64,000 nt of DNA from Desulfofalx alkaliphila DSM 12257 (GCF_000711975.1 NZ_JONT01000001.1:1-64000), one strand, 5' to 3'. Shown: positions 33,916 to 43,110, counted from the first letter of the stretch. Notes: a model not told the origin generated them from the letters alone. Program-made: numbers and translations.

Positions 33916-34683
33916 ATGTTTGCAGGCATAGACCTGGGCAGCAGAAATGTGAAGGTTGCGCTGATGGATGAAAAGGAAAGGTTAAGTTTACATAAATTTG
34001 ATACCGTGGCCTTTTACCGCCAACACGGCCGCCTGGAAGATGGGCAGTTGGTGGTGGATCTTGCAGGATTAGGCTTGGGCGCCATTGAACTGAAGTCGTT
34101 GGTGAGTACCGGCTACGGCAGGCAAACCATTAACCTGAAGGATGCCAAAAACATACCCGAGATAAAGGCACACGTGACCGGGGCGGTATATCTTACCGGG
34201 TTAAAGGATTTTACCCTGCTTGATTTGGGCGGCCAGGACAGCAAGGTGGTTAAAATAAGCAAGGGTAGGATGATGGACTTTGAAACCAACGACCGCTGTG
34301 CCGCCAGCACGGGGCGGTATCTGGAAAACATGGCCGCAGTGTTAGATATTGACATGGAGGAGTTAAGCCGACACTATGAAGACCCGGTGGATTTAACTTC
34401 AACCTGCGCCATCTTTGGTGAAACCGAATTAATCGGCAAGGTGGTGGAAGGCTACTCCACCGCCCAACTGGCTGCCGGGGTAAACTACACCATATTTAAG
34501 CGGGTAAAGCCCATGCTAATAAAGTTGGCCAGCCCCACCATAGTGTTCACCGGCGGAGTGGCCCAAAACCGGGCGCTGTTGGAAATAATAAGGCAGGAAC
34601 TTGATGTGGAGGTTATAGTACCGGAAAATCCCCAGTATGTGGGCAGTATTGGCTGTGCAGTTACAGCCCTTAAAGAAGTCTAA
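33916..34683 (+). CDS. HgdC-like ATP-dependent activase of the dehydratase family
   Basis: The 255-residue ASKHA-fold protein has GIDLGSRNVKVAL at the N-terminus, LDLGGQDSKVV, and the two cysteines that bind the shared [4Fe-4S] cluster of the homodimer: C128 in NDRCAAST and C164 in STCAIFGETE. Late stretch FTGGVAQNRAL closes the nucleotide site. Such activases inject one low-potential electron into the partner protein using ATP and are very oxygen sensitive. The ATG lies 2 bases after the stop of the HgdB-like gene, so the two work as a pair. Confidence 0.9.
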   Translation: MFAGIDLGSRNVKVALMDEKERLSLHKFDTVAFYRQHGRLEDGQLVVDLAGLGLGAIELKSLVSTGYGRQTINLKDAKNIPEIKAHVTGAVYLTGLKDFTLLDLGGQDSKVVKISKGRMMDFETNDRCAASTGRYLENMAAVLDIDMEELSRHYEDPVDLTSTCAIFGETELIGKVVEGYSTAQLAAGVNYTIFKRVKPMLIKLASPTIVFTGGVAQNRALLEIIRQELDVEVIVPENPQYVGSIGCAVTALKEV

Positions 34684-34706
34684 AAGGGGAAGGGGGGCAT
34701 TATAAT

Positions 34707-35480
34707 ATGTACTTAACCGTCTTGGGTTGCTGGGCGCCCTACCCTGCGCCGGGCGGTGCATGTTCAGGGTATCTGCTGCAAAAGGGTGAAACGGCGGTGA
34801 TGCTGGAGGCCGGCAACGGCAGCTTTAGTAAACTATGCCGTCATACAGATTTTTGCAACCTTGCGGCAGTAATTATCACCCACCTGCACCCCGATCACTA
34901 TATGGATTTGTTTTGCCTTCGCCATGCCATTGCCGGGGCCATTGACAGGGGTGAACGCACCGGGCCGCTGGCCTTGTTTTTGCCCAAGGGCCCGCAGGAG
35001 GAATATGAGCGATTGGCGGGGTTAACCGATGCTTTTTTAGTAAATGCCATTGAAGATTTGCCCCTGGTGCATCTATCCAAGGACCTTCAGGTGCGCCGCT
35101 CGCGGGTGGGAATGATGCAGTTGGAGTTTGCCCTTAATCTTCACCCTTTACCGGCCTACGCAGTGAGTGTAGAATGTAACCAGAGCAAAATGGTTTTTTC
35201 CGGGGATACGGCCCGCACCGCCGCTTTAGAGGAACTGGCCCGGGGAGCGGATTTGTTTCTGTGTGAGGCCAGTGGATTGGATAAGGATATTGAATTTGTT
35301 AAAAAGGGCCACCTCACCGCCCGGCAGGCCGGTGAACTGGCCAGGGACGCCGGCGTACGGCGCCTGGTAATTACCCATTTTTATCCGCCTTACGACTTAA
35401 ATAAATTGAGCACCCAGGCAGCGGAGGGGTTTGGCCGGCCTGTGGCCTTGGCCAAGGAAGATGTTAGGTATGAGGTTTAA
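34707..35480 (+). CDS. MBL-fold metallo-hydrolase
   Basis: The metallo-beta-lactamase fold of 257 residues starts MYLTVLGCWAPYPAPGGACSGYLL, has the metal motif THLHPDHYMD, SGDTART in the middle and a late LVITHFYPPYD. This arrangement resembles RNase Z/YhfI-like hydrolases. Substrate cannot be told. ATG has GGGGAAGGGGGG upstream. It is 23 bases after the activase gene and may be cotranscribed with it. Confidence 0.85.
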   Translation: MYLTVLGCWAPYPAPGGACSGYLLQKGETAVMLEAGNGSFSKLCRHTDFCNLAAVIITHLHPDHYMDLFCLRHAIAGAIDRGERTGPLALFLPKGPQEEYERLAGLTDAFLVNAIEDLPLVHLSKDLQVRRSRVGMMQLEFALNLHPLPAYAVSVECNQSKMVFSGDTARTAALEELARGADLFLCEASGLDKDIEFVKKGHLTARQAGELARDAGVRRLVITHFYPPYDLNKLSTQAAEGFGRPVALAKEDVRYEV

Positions 35481-35555
35481 AGACATAGAAAATATAAGCA
35501 GGCAATGGCCTTAACTGTCCGGAGGACAGAATTTGTAGGTGGGAGAGTGTTGTTA

Positions 35556-36527
35556 ATGCCTTACATTGTACATGAATATTTGATGCATGCGGTGTATTTT
35601 GCTCCCCGGGGGCGGCACAGGCTGACGGACCTGGGTTCCGACCTGGCCCAGAGATACCTCACCCCCCATGATAAATTGATCGGTTTTATCGGCGATGCCG
35701 GGGCGGGTAAGTCCCTGCTTATACGGGGGATGTTTCCGGGTTTGGAGCTTACCAACGATGATGAAGGCATCAATTTACGGCCCTTGCCCCTTTTGGAAGA
35801 TGCCAGGCGGGGCCACTTCCGCTACCATACCTACCACTTAGATGTACGCTTTGAAACAGCCTTTGCCCAACCCTATGAGTTAGCGGAAGCGGTAGATAAA
35901 GCAATGGAAAATGACCGGCGGGTGGTTGTGGAGCACTTTGATTTATTGTATCCTCACCTTACTTACAATGCCAATATACTGGTGGGTATTGGTGAAGAGG
36001 TTATTGTCACCAGCCCGGGCATTTTTGGCCCTGAACCCCAAGAAATAGCAGATATAGTTTTTGAATCGCTTATTTACCGGAAAATGGCCCACAGTGCAGA
36101 GGATATCACCAGCTGTGTGTTGCGGGAGATGGGCCTGTCGGAACCTTCGGAACACGACGATATGAAACACGGCTTTGTATTGGAGTTCAGGGAAAAACCA
36201 AATATAGATCTTGATGAGGTGCAGAGACGGGTTTTGGAAATTATAAACAAAAATGCTGCCCTGCAGTACCTTGATGAAAGACATATTAAAGTGGGAGACA
36301 GAATTATTAAGTGCACCGGGCCCCGTTTGCACGTGAGCTGCACCGGGAAGATAGAAAATTTTAGGCTGCTTAAGGAGTTTAAATGGGATCCCATCAATAA
36401 AATGTATGCCATTGCGGGTTTGGTGGGGCCGGTTAGGGAAGACGAAAGCCCCGATCACCCAAACCGTTTTCGCCTTATTACCAAGGCAAAGAAGAGGTCG
36501 GAGTCATTAAAATTTAAGGAGGACTAA
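35556..36527 (+). CDS. P-loop protein annotated elsewhere as alanyl-tRNA synthetase second additional domain
   Basis: The protein of about 323 residues has a clear Walker A, GDAGAGKS, near residue 51, followed by [23 protein letters not shown] and [11 protein letters not shown], which could carry Walker B-like acid residues. The C-terminal part ([27 protein letters not shown]) holds H-x-K and C-x-G-x-R-x-H-x-x-C type residues, which might bind metal or resemble the editing-domain motif that gave the family its odd name. I know the family name only from memory and cannot assign a reaction. ATG at 35556 with GGTGGGAG 13 bases upstream is preferred over ATG 35505, which lacks a ribosome site. 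Confidence 0.65.
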   Translation: MPYIVHEYLMHAVYFAPRGRHRLTDLGSDLAQRYLTPHDKLIGFIGDAGAGKSLLIRGMFPGLELTNDDEGINLRPLPLLEDARRGHFRYHTYHLDVRFETAFAQPYELAEAVDKAMENDRRVVVEHFDLLYPHLTYNANILVGIGEEVIVTSPGIFGPEPQEIADIVFESLIYRKMAHSAEDITSCVLREMGLSEPSEHDDMKHGFVLEFREKPNIDLDEVQRRVLEIINKNAALQYLDERHIKVGDRIIKCTGPRLHVSCTGKIENFRLLKEFKWDPINKMYAIAGLVGPVREDESPDHPNRFRLITKAKKRSESLKFKED

Positions 36528-36531
36528 AACA

Positions 36532-37272
36532 TTGCAAAGGGTTGACGGCAGAAAACCGAAACAATTGAGGCGGGTAAAATTTACCAGGAATTATATCAAA
36601 CATGCCGAGGGCTCAGTGCTGATTGAAATGGGAGACACTAAGGTTATTTGTACCGCATCGGTGGAAGATAAGGTACCACCCTTCCTTAAGGGATTAGAAC
36701 AGGGCTGGGTAACTGCCGAGTATTCCATGCTGCCCAGGGCCACCGGAAATCGCACCGTGCGCGAGGCGGCCAGGGGCAAGTTGGGTGGGCGCACCATGGA
36801 AATCCAGCGGCTAATTGGGCGGGCCATGCGCTCGGTGGTAGATTTGAAAGCCCTGGGTGAGCGCACCATAACCTTAGACTGTGATGTTATTCAGGCCGAT
36901 GGGGGCACCAGGACGGCTTCAATTACCGGAGCCTTTGTGGCGCTGATAGACGCCCTTAACCATCTGCTGGAAAAGGGATTAATTAAAACAATTCCGGTTA
37001 AAGAGTTTGTGGCTGCCGTCAGTGTGGGGCGGGTAAAGGGGCAGGTGCTGCTCGATCTCTGCTACTCTGAGGACTCAATTGCCCAGGTGGATATGAATGT
37101 GGTGATGACCGGTGCCGGGGACTTTGTGGAAATACAGGGTACCGGTGAAGAAGACACTTTTTCCCGCAGGGACCTGGATACCATGTTGGATTATGCAGAG
37201 TTTGGCATAAGGGAACTCATCCAAGTGCAAAAAGAGGTATTGGGGGAAGTGGCCGAGCGGGTTGGAAGGTGA
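36532..37272 (+). CDS. rph: Ribonuclease PH
   Basis: The 246-residue protein starts [36 protein letters not shown] and has the phosphorolytic RNase core [11 protein letters not shown] and [13 protein letters not shown], then [20 protein letters not shown]. It trims tRNA 3' ends using phosphate. Start codon is TTG at 36532 with AAGGAGGAC upstream. Together with the pyrophosphatase and phosphodiesterase that follow, this gene order is a familiar one in Firmicutes. Confidence 0.95.
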   Translation: MQRVDGRKPKQLRRVKFTRNYIKHAEGSVLIEMGDTKVICTASVEDKVPPFLKGLEQGWVTAEYSMLPRATGNRTVREAARGKLGGRTMEIQRLIGRAMRSVVDLKALGERTITLDCDVIQADGGTRTASITGAFVALIDALNHLLEKGLIKTIPVKEFVAAVSVGRVKGQVLLDLCYSEDSIAQVDMNVVMTGAGDFVEIQGTGEEDTFSRRDLDTMLDYAEFGIRELIQVQKEVLGEVAERVGR

Positions 37273-37282
37273 GGTAAATAAG

Positions 37283-37891
37283 ATGTTGAAAATGGTGCTG
37301 GCCAGTGGCAATCAAGGCAAACTAACAGAACTAAAAACAATGCTTGCCCATTTAAATATTGAAGTACTGTCCCTGGCAGATTATCCGGAAATGCCGGAAA
37401 CAGTGGAAGATGGCCATAGCTTTGAAAGCAATGCCCAAAAAAAGGCGCGGGAGGCAGCGGAGTATACCGGTCTGCTGGCCCTTGCCGATGACTCCGGCCT
37501 TGAGGTGGACTTTTTAAACGGTCAACCGGGGGTGCATTCCGCCCGCTTTGCCGGGGAACCAAAGGATGACGCCGCCAACAATGAAAAACTGCTGCAACTG
37601 TTAAAAGGCCTGCCGTGGGAAAAGCGCACGGCCAGATTTCGCTGTGTAATAGCAATATGTACTCCCGCAGGTGAAATGTATACCGCTGATGGCAGCTGTG
37701 CAGGGTTTATCCTTGAACAGTCCAGGGGGGACGGTGGATTTGGTTACGATCCCTTGTTTTATGTGCCCCAATATGATAAAACCTTTGCTGAATTGACAAT
37801 GGAAGAGAAGAACAAGATCAGCCACCGGGGAATTGCCTTAAAAAAGGCGGTGCAAATACTAGAACGGATAAAAGAAGGGTTGATTAGGTAG
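37283..37891 (+). CDS. XTP/dITP diphosphatase (RdgB/HAM1 family)
   Basis: The protein of 202 residues starts VLASGNQGKLTELKTML, has DDSGLEVDFLNGQPGVHSARFAG and GGFGYDPLFYVPQYDKTFAELTMEEKNKISHRGIAL, the full set of HAM1 motifs. It removes non-canonical purine nucleotides such as XTP and dITP from the pool. ATG at 37283 with GGTGAGG is preferred; the longer frame from 37262 overlaps rph. Confidence 0.95.
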   Translation: MLKMVLASGNQGKLTELKTMLAHLNIEVLSLADYPEMPETVEDGHSFESNAQKKAREAAEYTGLLALADDSGLEVDFLNGQPGVHSARFAGEPKDDAANNEKLLQLLKGLPWEKRTARFRCVIAICTPAGEMYTADGSCAGFILEQSRGDGGFGYDPLFYVPQYDKTFAELTMEEKNKISHRGIALKKAVQILERIKEGLIR

Positions 37892-38362
37892 GTGCGTATT
37901 GGGGTGCTAAGTGATACCCACGGTGATGTGGCAATGGCAAAACTGGCCTTAACCAAAATGGGCAACATTGATATTCTTTTACATGCCGGGGATCACTTTC
38001 AAGATGCTAACGAACTGGCTAAAACTAAAAAAGTTCCGGTATATGCTGTGGTGGGTAATTGTGATTGGGACAATGAGAAGGAAGATCTTCTCATCACGGC
38101 CGGTGGCAAAAAAATCTGGCTTACCCATGGCCACAGGTACGGAGTAAAGGCCTCTCACCGGCAATTAATTACCCATGCCCTGGAAGAAAAGGTGGACATA
38201 GTGGTTTATGGCCACACCCATGTGCCGGTATCTGTATTTGAACAGGGCGTGTTGCTGTTTAACCCCGGCAGTCTTACCAGACCCAGAGGGATCAAAGGCT
38301 CAACCTATGGTATTATAGAAATTGACGGTGATGACATTGTGCCCTTTATACATGAATTGTAA
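37892..38362 (+). CDS. Metallophosphoesterase of the YfcE/MJ0936 family
   Basis: The 156-residue protein has all calcineurin-like metal motifs: GVLSDTHGD, LLHAGDHF, VVGNCDWD, THGHRYG and YGHTHVP. The start is GTG, directly after the stop of the pyrophosphatase gene. It hydrolyses phosphodiesters in vitro in related proteins; the physiological substrate is not known. Confidence 0.92.
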   Translation: MRIGVLSDTHGDVAMAKLALTKMGNIDILLHAGDHFQDANELAKTKKVPVYAVVGNCDWDNEKEDLLITAGGKKIWLTHGHRYGVKASHRQLITHALEEKVDIVVYGHTHVPVSVFEQGVLLFNPGSLTRPRGIKGSTYGIIEIDGDDIVPFIHEL

Positions 38363-38436
38363 AAAGCTCCCACTTGCATTAATCGCCGGGCCATGTTAAA
38401 CTATAGAAGTCGGCCCGATGAGGGAACGAAAAAGTA

Positions 38437-38465
38437 TTGACAATGGAAGTTTTTTAGAGTAAAAT
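38437..38465 (+). promoter_or_regulatory. Promoter of the tRNA-Gly gene
   Basis: TTGACA (38437-38442), 17 bases, TAAAAT (38460-38465), about 30 bases before the tRNA. A near-consensus vegetative promoter. Confidence 0.75.
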
Positions 38466-38496
38466 AAATGACGTTGCAAAGCTAATAAAATGTTGT

Positions 38497-38570
38497 GCGG
38501 GTGTAGCTCAATGGTAGAGCACCGGCCTTCCAAGCCGGGTACGTGGGTTCGATTCCCATCACCCGCTCCA
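38497..38570 (+). tRNA. tRNA-Gly (anticodon TCC)
   Basis: A full cloverleaf is visible. The acceptor GCGGGTG pairs with CACCCGC, followed by T and an encoded CCA. The anticodon stem CCGGC/GCCGG encloses CTTCCAA with anticodon TCC. The T arm reads GTGGGTTCGATTCCCAT. It stands alone with its own promoter. Confidence 0.97.
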
Positions 38571-38754
38571 TTTATTTGATATTTAAAGCAATCATCTGTA
38601 GGGATGGTTGCTTTTTTTATTGTTTATTTGGAAAACCATTTTTAAAGATTAGCCATAAGGATACCATACATGGTAATATTTGCTTATGGATAATAACAGG
38701 AGATATTGAGCAATCCTGCCGGTCAACCATTTATTATAAAGGGGGCGAAGGTGA

Positions 38755-39195
38755 TTGGGAATACGGCCAAAAGAATGCCTCTTATTGTTTTCAATTATTA
38801 TGATTTTGCTCTTTCTAGCAGTGGGCAATTACATAAAGGCAAATTATTATAAATCAATACAAGATGCCTTGGTGACTGATCTTGAATTTATTAAAGAAAA
38901 TTCACATACCAGGGAAATAAAATTAATCACAGAAAAAGGAACCTTTATCATTCCCGATTACGTGACCAACTTTGCTTATTCTGATTCTGAATCGCATAGG
39001 ATGATCAGAATACTGAAAACAGATTCCAAGTATACACCTGGCAACTTCAACGATACCATCGAAAGGTTTTTGTCTACGGAAATCTCTGTAAATCAAACTG
39101 AGGTAGATATTGAGTACCTAATTAAAAAAGATAGAAAAATAATTAAATATCTAAACTATCCAATTTACCATTCAAGGAACACAGCAAGTGATTAA
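38755..39195 (+). CDS. Small membrane-anchored hypothetical protein
   Basis: The 146-residue protein has one N-terminal hydrophobic helix (CLLLFSIIMILLFLAVGNYI) and a soluble, charged remainder with beta-strand pattern (REIKLITEKGTFIIPDYVTNF). TTG start follows GGGGGCGAAGG. The gene is AT-rich compared with its neighbours and follows the tRNA, a common place for acquired DNA. No family was recognised. Confidence 0.55.
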   Translation: MGIRPKECLLLFSIIMILLFLAVGNYIKANYYKSIQDALVTDLEFIKENSHTREIKLITEKGTFIIPDYVTNFAYSDSESHRMIRILKTDSKYTPGNFNDTIERFLSTEISVNQTEVDIEYLIKKDRKIIKYLNYPIYHSRNTASD

Positions 39196-39318
39196 TTATA
39201 AAAACAGGTGCTTTTTGTAGCACCCGCCAACTTGGTAACCCAGTGGATGGCAGCAGCTGGGAAAGGTTAAGGTCACCCTGCAGCCGGCACCTACCGCTGC
39301 CACCCCAAAAATTTTAAT

Positions 39319-40656
39319 TTAGCAGACTTCCAACAACTTCTTAGCCTCCACATAAGCCGCCATGCCCTTAGCTACCTTTTTAGCCTCCTTCATTGCCAAT
39401 ACCACTGTGGCGGGCTGATGGACAACATCACCTCCGGCAAAGACTCCTTTACGGGAAGTCATGCCGTATGGGACTTTCTTAGTGATCACATATCCTGCCT
39501 CATTTACATCGATTCCCTTAGTGGTTGAAATAATACGTGCCGCCGGGCGGGAACCAATGGCAAGGAGAACTTTGTGGGCAGGCAGCACAGTTCTGCCTGT
39601 CGGAGTTTCAACTTCTAAGCCCGTGAGCCTGCCCTCTGTACCCACAAAGGACACGGGGGTGCACTGCCAGTGAAATTTTACCCCCTCGGCCACTGCATCT
39701 TCATACTCAGACTGCAAGGCTGTGAGCTCATTTACTGTTTTGCGAAAGGTCACAGACACCTTGCCGGCCCCAAGACGCAGCAATGTGCGAGCTGCATCCA
39801 TGGAAACATTGCCGCCACCTATTATGAGCACCTCATCACCGGGGCAGATGGGAACTTCTTTACGGTCAATTTTTCCCTGGTTATACAAGGTGATGGTGCG
39901 CAAAATATAGGTTGCCTGTATGATGCCCATCAGATCTCTGCCCGGCAAATTTAAATCCTTAGGGAGCGCAGTTCCGCTACCGATAAATATTGCGTCAAAA
40001 CCCTCTTCAAACAACCGGTCAATGGTAACATCGGCCCCCACAAGACAGTTGGTGATAAACTTTACTCCCAGTTGTGCAATGCGCTCGGTTTCTTGCCGCA
40101 CCACTTCCTTAGGCAATCTAAATTGTGGGATGCCGTAAAGCAGCACACCGCCGGGTTCGTTTTCAGCTTCGTATACCACAACGGTAAAGCCCTGCTTAGC
40201 AAGATCCCCTGCGACGGTCAGTCCTGCCGGTCCTGATCCGATAACTGCCACCCTGCCCTTAGATTTAGTGAACACCTTAGGCTTAAGGAGGTTCATTTCA
40301 GCATCAAAGTCAGCAATAAACCGTTCCAGTTTGCCAATTTTAATTCCCTGCTGTTTTTTTGTTAAGACACAGTGTCCTTCACACTGTTTTTCATGGGGAC
40401 AAACCCGCCCGCATACAGCGGGCAAGTTGCTTCGCTCAGCTATAATCTCCCTTGCTTCTCCCATGTTACCCTTAGCCAAAGCTTGAATAAATGCGGGGAT
40501 ATCGTTGTCAATGGGACAGCCCGTACGACAAAGGGGCTTAGAACAGTTAAGGCAGCGGCCGGCCTCTGTGATTGCTTCTTTAGTGGTAAATCCCTGATCT
40601 GTTTCTACAAAGGTTAGTCCTAGCTTATTTAAGTTGCTATCCCTATTAATAATCAT
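39319..40656 (-). CDS. GltD-like NADPH-dependent oxidoreductase (glutamate synthase small-subunit type)
   Basis: The 445-residue protein has the N-terminal cysteine domain of the GltD/DPYD family (CLNCSKPLCRTGCPI, CGRVCPHEKQCEGHC), then an FAD motif GSGPAGLTVAGDL and an NADPH site GGGNVSMDAARTLLRLGA with VSVTFRKT, ending with GDVVHQPATVVLAMKEAKKVA. It transfers electrons between NADPH and a partner protein. No glutamate synthase large subunit is nearby, so the partner may be another iron-sulfur enzyme (SudA- or NfnB-like roles are known). It is divergent from the DUF378 gene. Confidence 0.88.
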   Translation of the reverse strand: MIINRDSNLNKLGLTFVETDQGFTTKEAITEAGRCLNCSKPLCRTGCPIDNDIPAFIQALAKGNMGEAREIIAERSNLPAVCGRVCPHEKQCEGHCVLTKKQQGIKIGKLERFIADFDAEMNLLKPKVFTKSKGRVAVIGSGPAGLTVAGDLAKQGFTVVVYEAENEPGGVLLYGIPQFRLPKEVVRQETERIAQLGVKFITNCLVGADVTIDRLFEEGFDAIFIGSGTALPKDLNLPGRDLMGIIQATYILRTITLYNQGKIDRKEVPICPGDEVLIIGGGNVSMDAARTLLRLGAGKVSVTFRKTVNELTALQSEYEDAVAEGVKFHWQCTPVSFVGTEGRLTGLEVETPTGRTVLPAHKVLLAIGSRPAARIISTTKGIDVNEAGYVITKKVPYGMTSRKGVFAGGDVVHQPATVVLAMKEAKKVAKGMAAYVEAKKLLEVC

Positions 40657-40750
40657 ACGCTGTCACCCCATTACTTAAACTTGTCTCTTTGCCGGTGTGT
40701 ATGGTTGTCCCCGGTGGCTGGTTAAAGTGAAATCTTTCTTAAATTATATC

Positions 40751-40771
40751 AAATTGTTTGTTAAACAATTT
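40751..40771. promoter_or_regulatory. Palindrome in the divergent gltD-like/DUF378 region
   Basis: AAATTGTTT-GTT-AAACAATTT is a perfect inverted repeat with 9-bp arms between two divergent genes. It may be an operator; no regulator is suggested by the sequence. Confidence 0.35.
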
Positions 40772-40901
40772 ATAGTCTGGACTACGTCAAAATTATTCTT
40801 TTTTGACTATAAACACTTACAAGAGATAAAAGCCCTAAAAGTATATTATTTAAATCATAGGTCAAGACTAAATTATAAATAAATGGGGAGGTGAACAAAT
40901 A

Positions 40902-41111
40902 ATGGATACCTTAAGACAAATTGCCCTGGCGCTAATTATTATTGGGGCCCTTAACTGGTTGTTGGTGGGACTTTTCACCTATGACCTGGTGGCGGCAATT
41001 TTTGGTGGGCAAACAGCAATTATTAGTCGTATTATTTATACCTTGGTTGGTGTCGCCGGTATCTATGCCCTTACGTTCTTCTTTAGAACTGATGTGGCAG
41101 AAAAAAGCTAA
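40902..41111 (+). CDS. DUF378 family small membrane protein
   Basis: The 69-residue protein has two hydrophobic helices and the typical start IALALIIIGALNWLLVGLFTYDLVAAIFG, ending near RIIYTLVGVAGIYALTFF. The family is widespread and of unknown function. ATG follows GGGGAGGTG. It has its own strong terminator. Confidence 0.9.
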   Translation: MDTLRQIALALIIIGALNWLLVGLFTYDLVAAIFGGQTAIISRIIYTLVGVAGIYALTFFFRTDVAEKS

Positions 41112-41114
41112 GAA

Positions 41115-41154
41115 AAGAACCATTCCCCTTATGGACGGGGAATGGTTCTTTTCA
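41115..41154 (+). terminator. Terminator after the DUF378 gene
   Basis: AAAAGAACCATTCCCC and GGGGAATGGTTCTTTT form a perfect 16-bp stem around an 8-base loop. Confidence 0.9.
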
Positions 41155-41264
41155 TGTCCATAAAAGTTTAGACAATTTTCTGAATAAGGTTGCCCTTTTA
41201 GAAGGAATATGTCCTATTATAAAAGAACAAGTCTAATAAACAAAGAGAAAAGGGGGAATAAAGT

Positions 41265-42854
41265 ATGAAGCTAAAAATTGGGGCTAAAATAAGCGGCGGC
41301 TATATTGTAATGCTGATATTGCTCTCGGCTCTAGGAGCATATAGCTTTATATCCACCGGTAAAATGTCCAAGGATATTGATCAGGTGGATATACTAAATC
41401 AGCACCTGGCCCTGCAAGGCGAAATAGAAGCAGAGTTTTTAAACTCTACGGCGGGTATCAGGGGATATATTGCCTATGGTACCGAAAACCACAGGGATAA
41501 TTTTATTCACCACATGACTAATACCATAGACCTGGCAAGGCAACTTGCTGATTTTACCGACAACGAAAAAAGAGAGCAGGTGCAAGAACTCATTGATATA
41601 AGCACTGAATACTTCCAGGGCATTAGTGCAGAATTACTTCCCGCAGTGGAAAGACAATATGCCTCCCAAACCCTGGAAGAGATGGAAGAACGCAGGGCAG
41701 AGGTGGTGGCCATAGCCGGCCAATATATACCCCTTACCGAACGGATAAATGAAATTAACCATGCCATGGTAGTTGAAGATACCGCCAACCGTGACAATTA
41801 CCTGGGGGCCACTACCAGGCTGATGGCGGGGATACAAACACAGTCTGTTGCTGTCACCGCTATCGCTATGGTTATCGGTGGGCTGTTGAGCATATTCATT
41901 ACACGGGCTGTAAAAAACCCCATGGTGGAAATGGCAGCCGGTGCCAATAGGTTAGCCCAGGGTGATTTTACCCAAAAGATCAATGTAGGCAGCGACGATG
42001 AAATCGGTGATCTGGCCCGTTCTTTAAATGAAATGTCTGACCAATTGGCCAATCTTATTAGCGAAGTGTCTAACAATGCCCAGGTTGTGGCTGCCCAGAG
42101 TGAAGAAATGGCAGCGGCCAGTGAAGAGGTTAATTCATCGGTTGAGGAAGTTGCCAACACGGCCAGCCAGGTTGCTGCCACTGCCGAAAAGAGTTTTGAA
42201 AAAGCTACCCTGGCAGTGAAAGAATCTGAGGATGTTGAATTACTTGCCCAGGAGGGCAATGAAACGGTGCAGGATACCATTGAGAAAATAAATGCCATCG
42301 CCAAGGCCACCACCGAAGTGGAACTGGCAATTAAAGCCCTGGGTCGGCTATCCGGTGAAATTGGCAATATTACCGATTTAATATCAGATATTGCCGAGCA
42401 AACAAACCTGCTGGCATTAAACGCTGCCATTGAAGCGGCCCGGGCAGGGGAAGCCGGAAGAGGGTTTGCGGTGGTGGCTGAAGAGGTGAGGAAGCTTGCC
42501 GAGCAGTCTGCCGATGCCACCAGGGATATTAACGAGCTGGTAAAACAGGTGCAAATCGGGGTGGACACTGCATCAACAGCCATGGAAAACGGCACTGTTC
42601 AAGTACAGGAAGGGGTGCAGTTGGCATCTGAGGCCGGTAAAGCTTTAAACAGCATATATACTGCGGTTAAGGAAAGTATTCAGTTAGTTAAGGATATGGC
42701 TGAGGGGGCAAAACAAAGTAGCATGGGCATGGAACAGGTGGCAGCCAGCAATGAACAGATAACCTCAACGGTTCAACAGGTAACCGGGGCATCTCAAGAA
42801 TTGGCCGGCATTGCCAACCAGTTACAGCTTTCGGTAGAGAGATTTAAAATTTAA
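41265..42854 (+). CDS. Methyl-accepting chemotaxis protein
   Basis: This is a transmembrane chemoreceptor of 529 residues. A first helix (residues 8-28) and a second (about 190-210) flank a helical extracytoplasmic sensor (4HB type). A HAMP domain follows (FTQKINVGSDDEIGDLARSLNEM), then a signalling domain with methylation-type glutamates and the hairpin tip ISDIAEQTNLLALNAAIEAARAGEAGRGFAVVAEEVRKLAE. It signals to CheA/CheW. ATG follows AGGGGG. It is monocistronic, ending in a strong hairpin. Confidence 0.93.
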   Translation: MKLKIGAKISGGYIVMLILLSALGAYSFISTGKMSKDIDQVDILNQHLALQGEIEAEFLNSTAGIRGYIAYGTENHRDNFIHHMTNTIDLARQLADFTDNEKREQVQELIDISTEYFQGISAELLPAVERQYASQTLEEMEERRAEVVAIAGQYIPLTERINEINHAMVVEDTANRDNYLGATTRLMAGIQTQSVAVTAIAMVIGGLLSIFITRAVKNPMVEMAAGANRLAQGDFTQKINVGSDDEIGDLARSLNEMSDQLANLISEVSNNAQVVAAQSEEMAAASEEVNSSVEEVANTASQVAATAEKSFEKATLAVKESEDVELLAQEGNETVQDTIEKINAIAKATTEVELAIKALGRLSGEIGNITDLISDIAEQTNLLALNAAIEAARAGEAGRGFAVVAEEVRKLAEQSADATRDINELVKQVQIGVDTASTAMENGTVQVQEGVQLASEAGKALNSIYTAVKESIQLVKDMAEGAKQSSMGMEQVAASNEQITSTVQQVTGASQELAGIANQLQLSVERFKI

Positions 42855-42874
42855 TCCTCTTATTTTAGCAAAAA

Positions 42875-42912
42875 AGAAATCACCCTTTTGGCTTAAAAAG
42901 GGTGATTTCTTC
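42875..42912. terminator. Bidirectional terminator after the chemoreceptor gene
   Basis: GAAATCACCCTTTT and AAAAGGGTGATTTC form a perfect stem between the chemoreceptor gene and the minus-strand small peptide gene. Confidence 0.85.
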
Positions 42913-42928
42913 ATAAACAAATTTTTGG

Positions 42929-43036
42929 TTATTGACCTGCCCCGTAGTAGCGAGGAGTCGGACTCAACAATAACAAAATGAGAATTAAGAAAATTATAAA
43001 GGAGTTGTCACCGCAGCCACCACCGTAGTATCCCAT
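42929..43036 (-). CDS. YjcZ-like small spore-type membrane peptide (35 residues)
   Basis: The 35-codon frame begins MGYYGGGCGDNSF, then IIFLILILLLL and ends in SPTPRYYGAGQ. Gly-rich start, one Cys and a single hydrophobic helix are the pattern of the YjcZ/YczN sporulation peptides of Firmicutes. AGGAAGGGGGG lies 8-10 bases before the ATG on the minus strand. The gene lies between two terminators or gene ends, so it is probably expressed alone. Identification is by pattern only. Confidence 0.7.
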   Translation of the reverse strand: MGYYGGGCGDNSFIIFLILILLLLSPTPRYYGAGQ

Positions 43037-43110
43037 TATAACGCCCCCCCTTCCTTCTTCGAACTACTGCATAATATGGTCGGGGGGCCTTATTTGTTAC
43101 ATTGTTTTCA

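Noticed and set aside
38543-38803. Reading frame starting in the tRNA-Gly gene
   Set aside because: It begins in the T arm of the tRNA, has no ribosome site and overlaps a better small gene.
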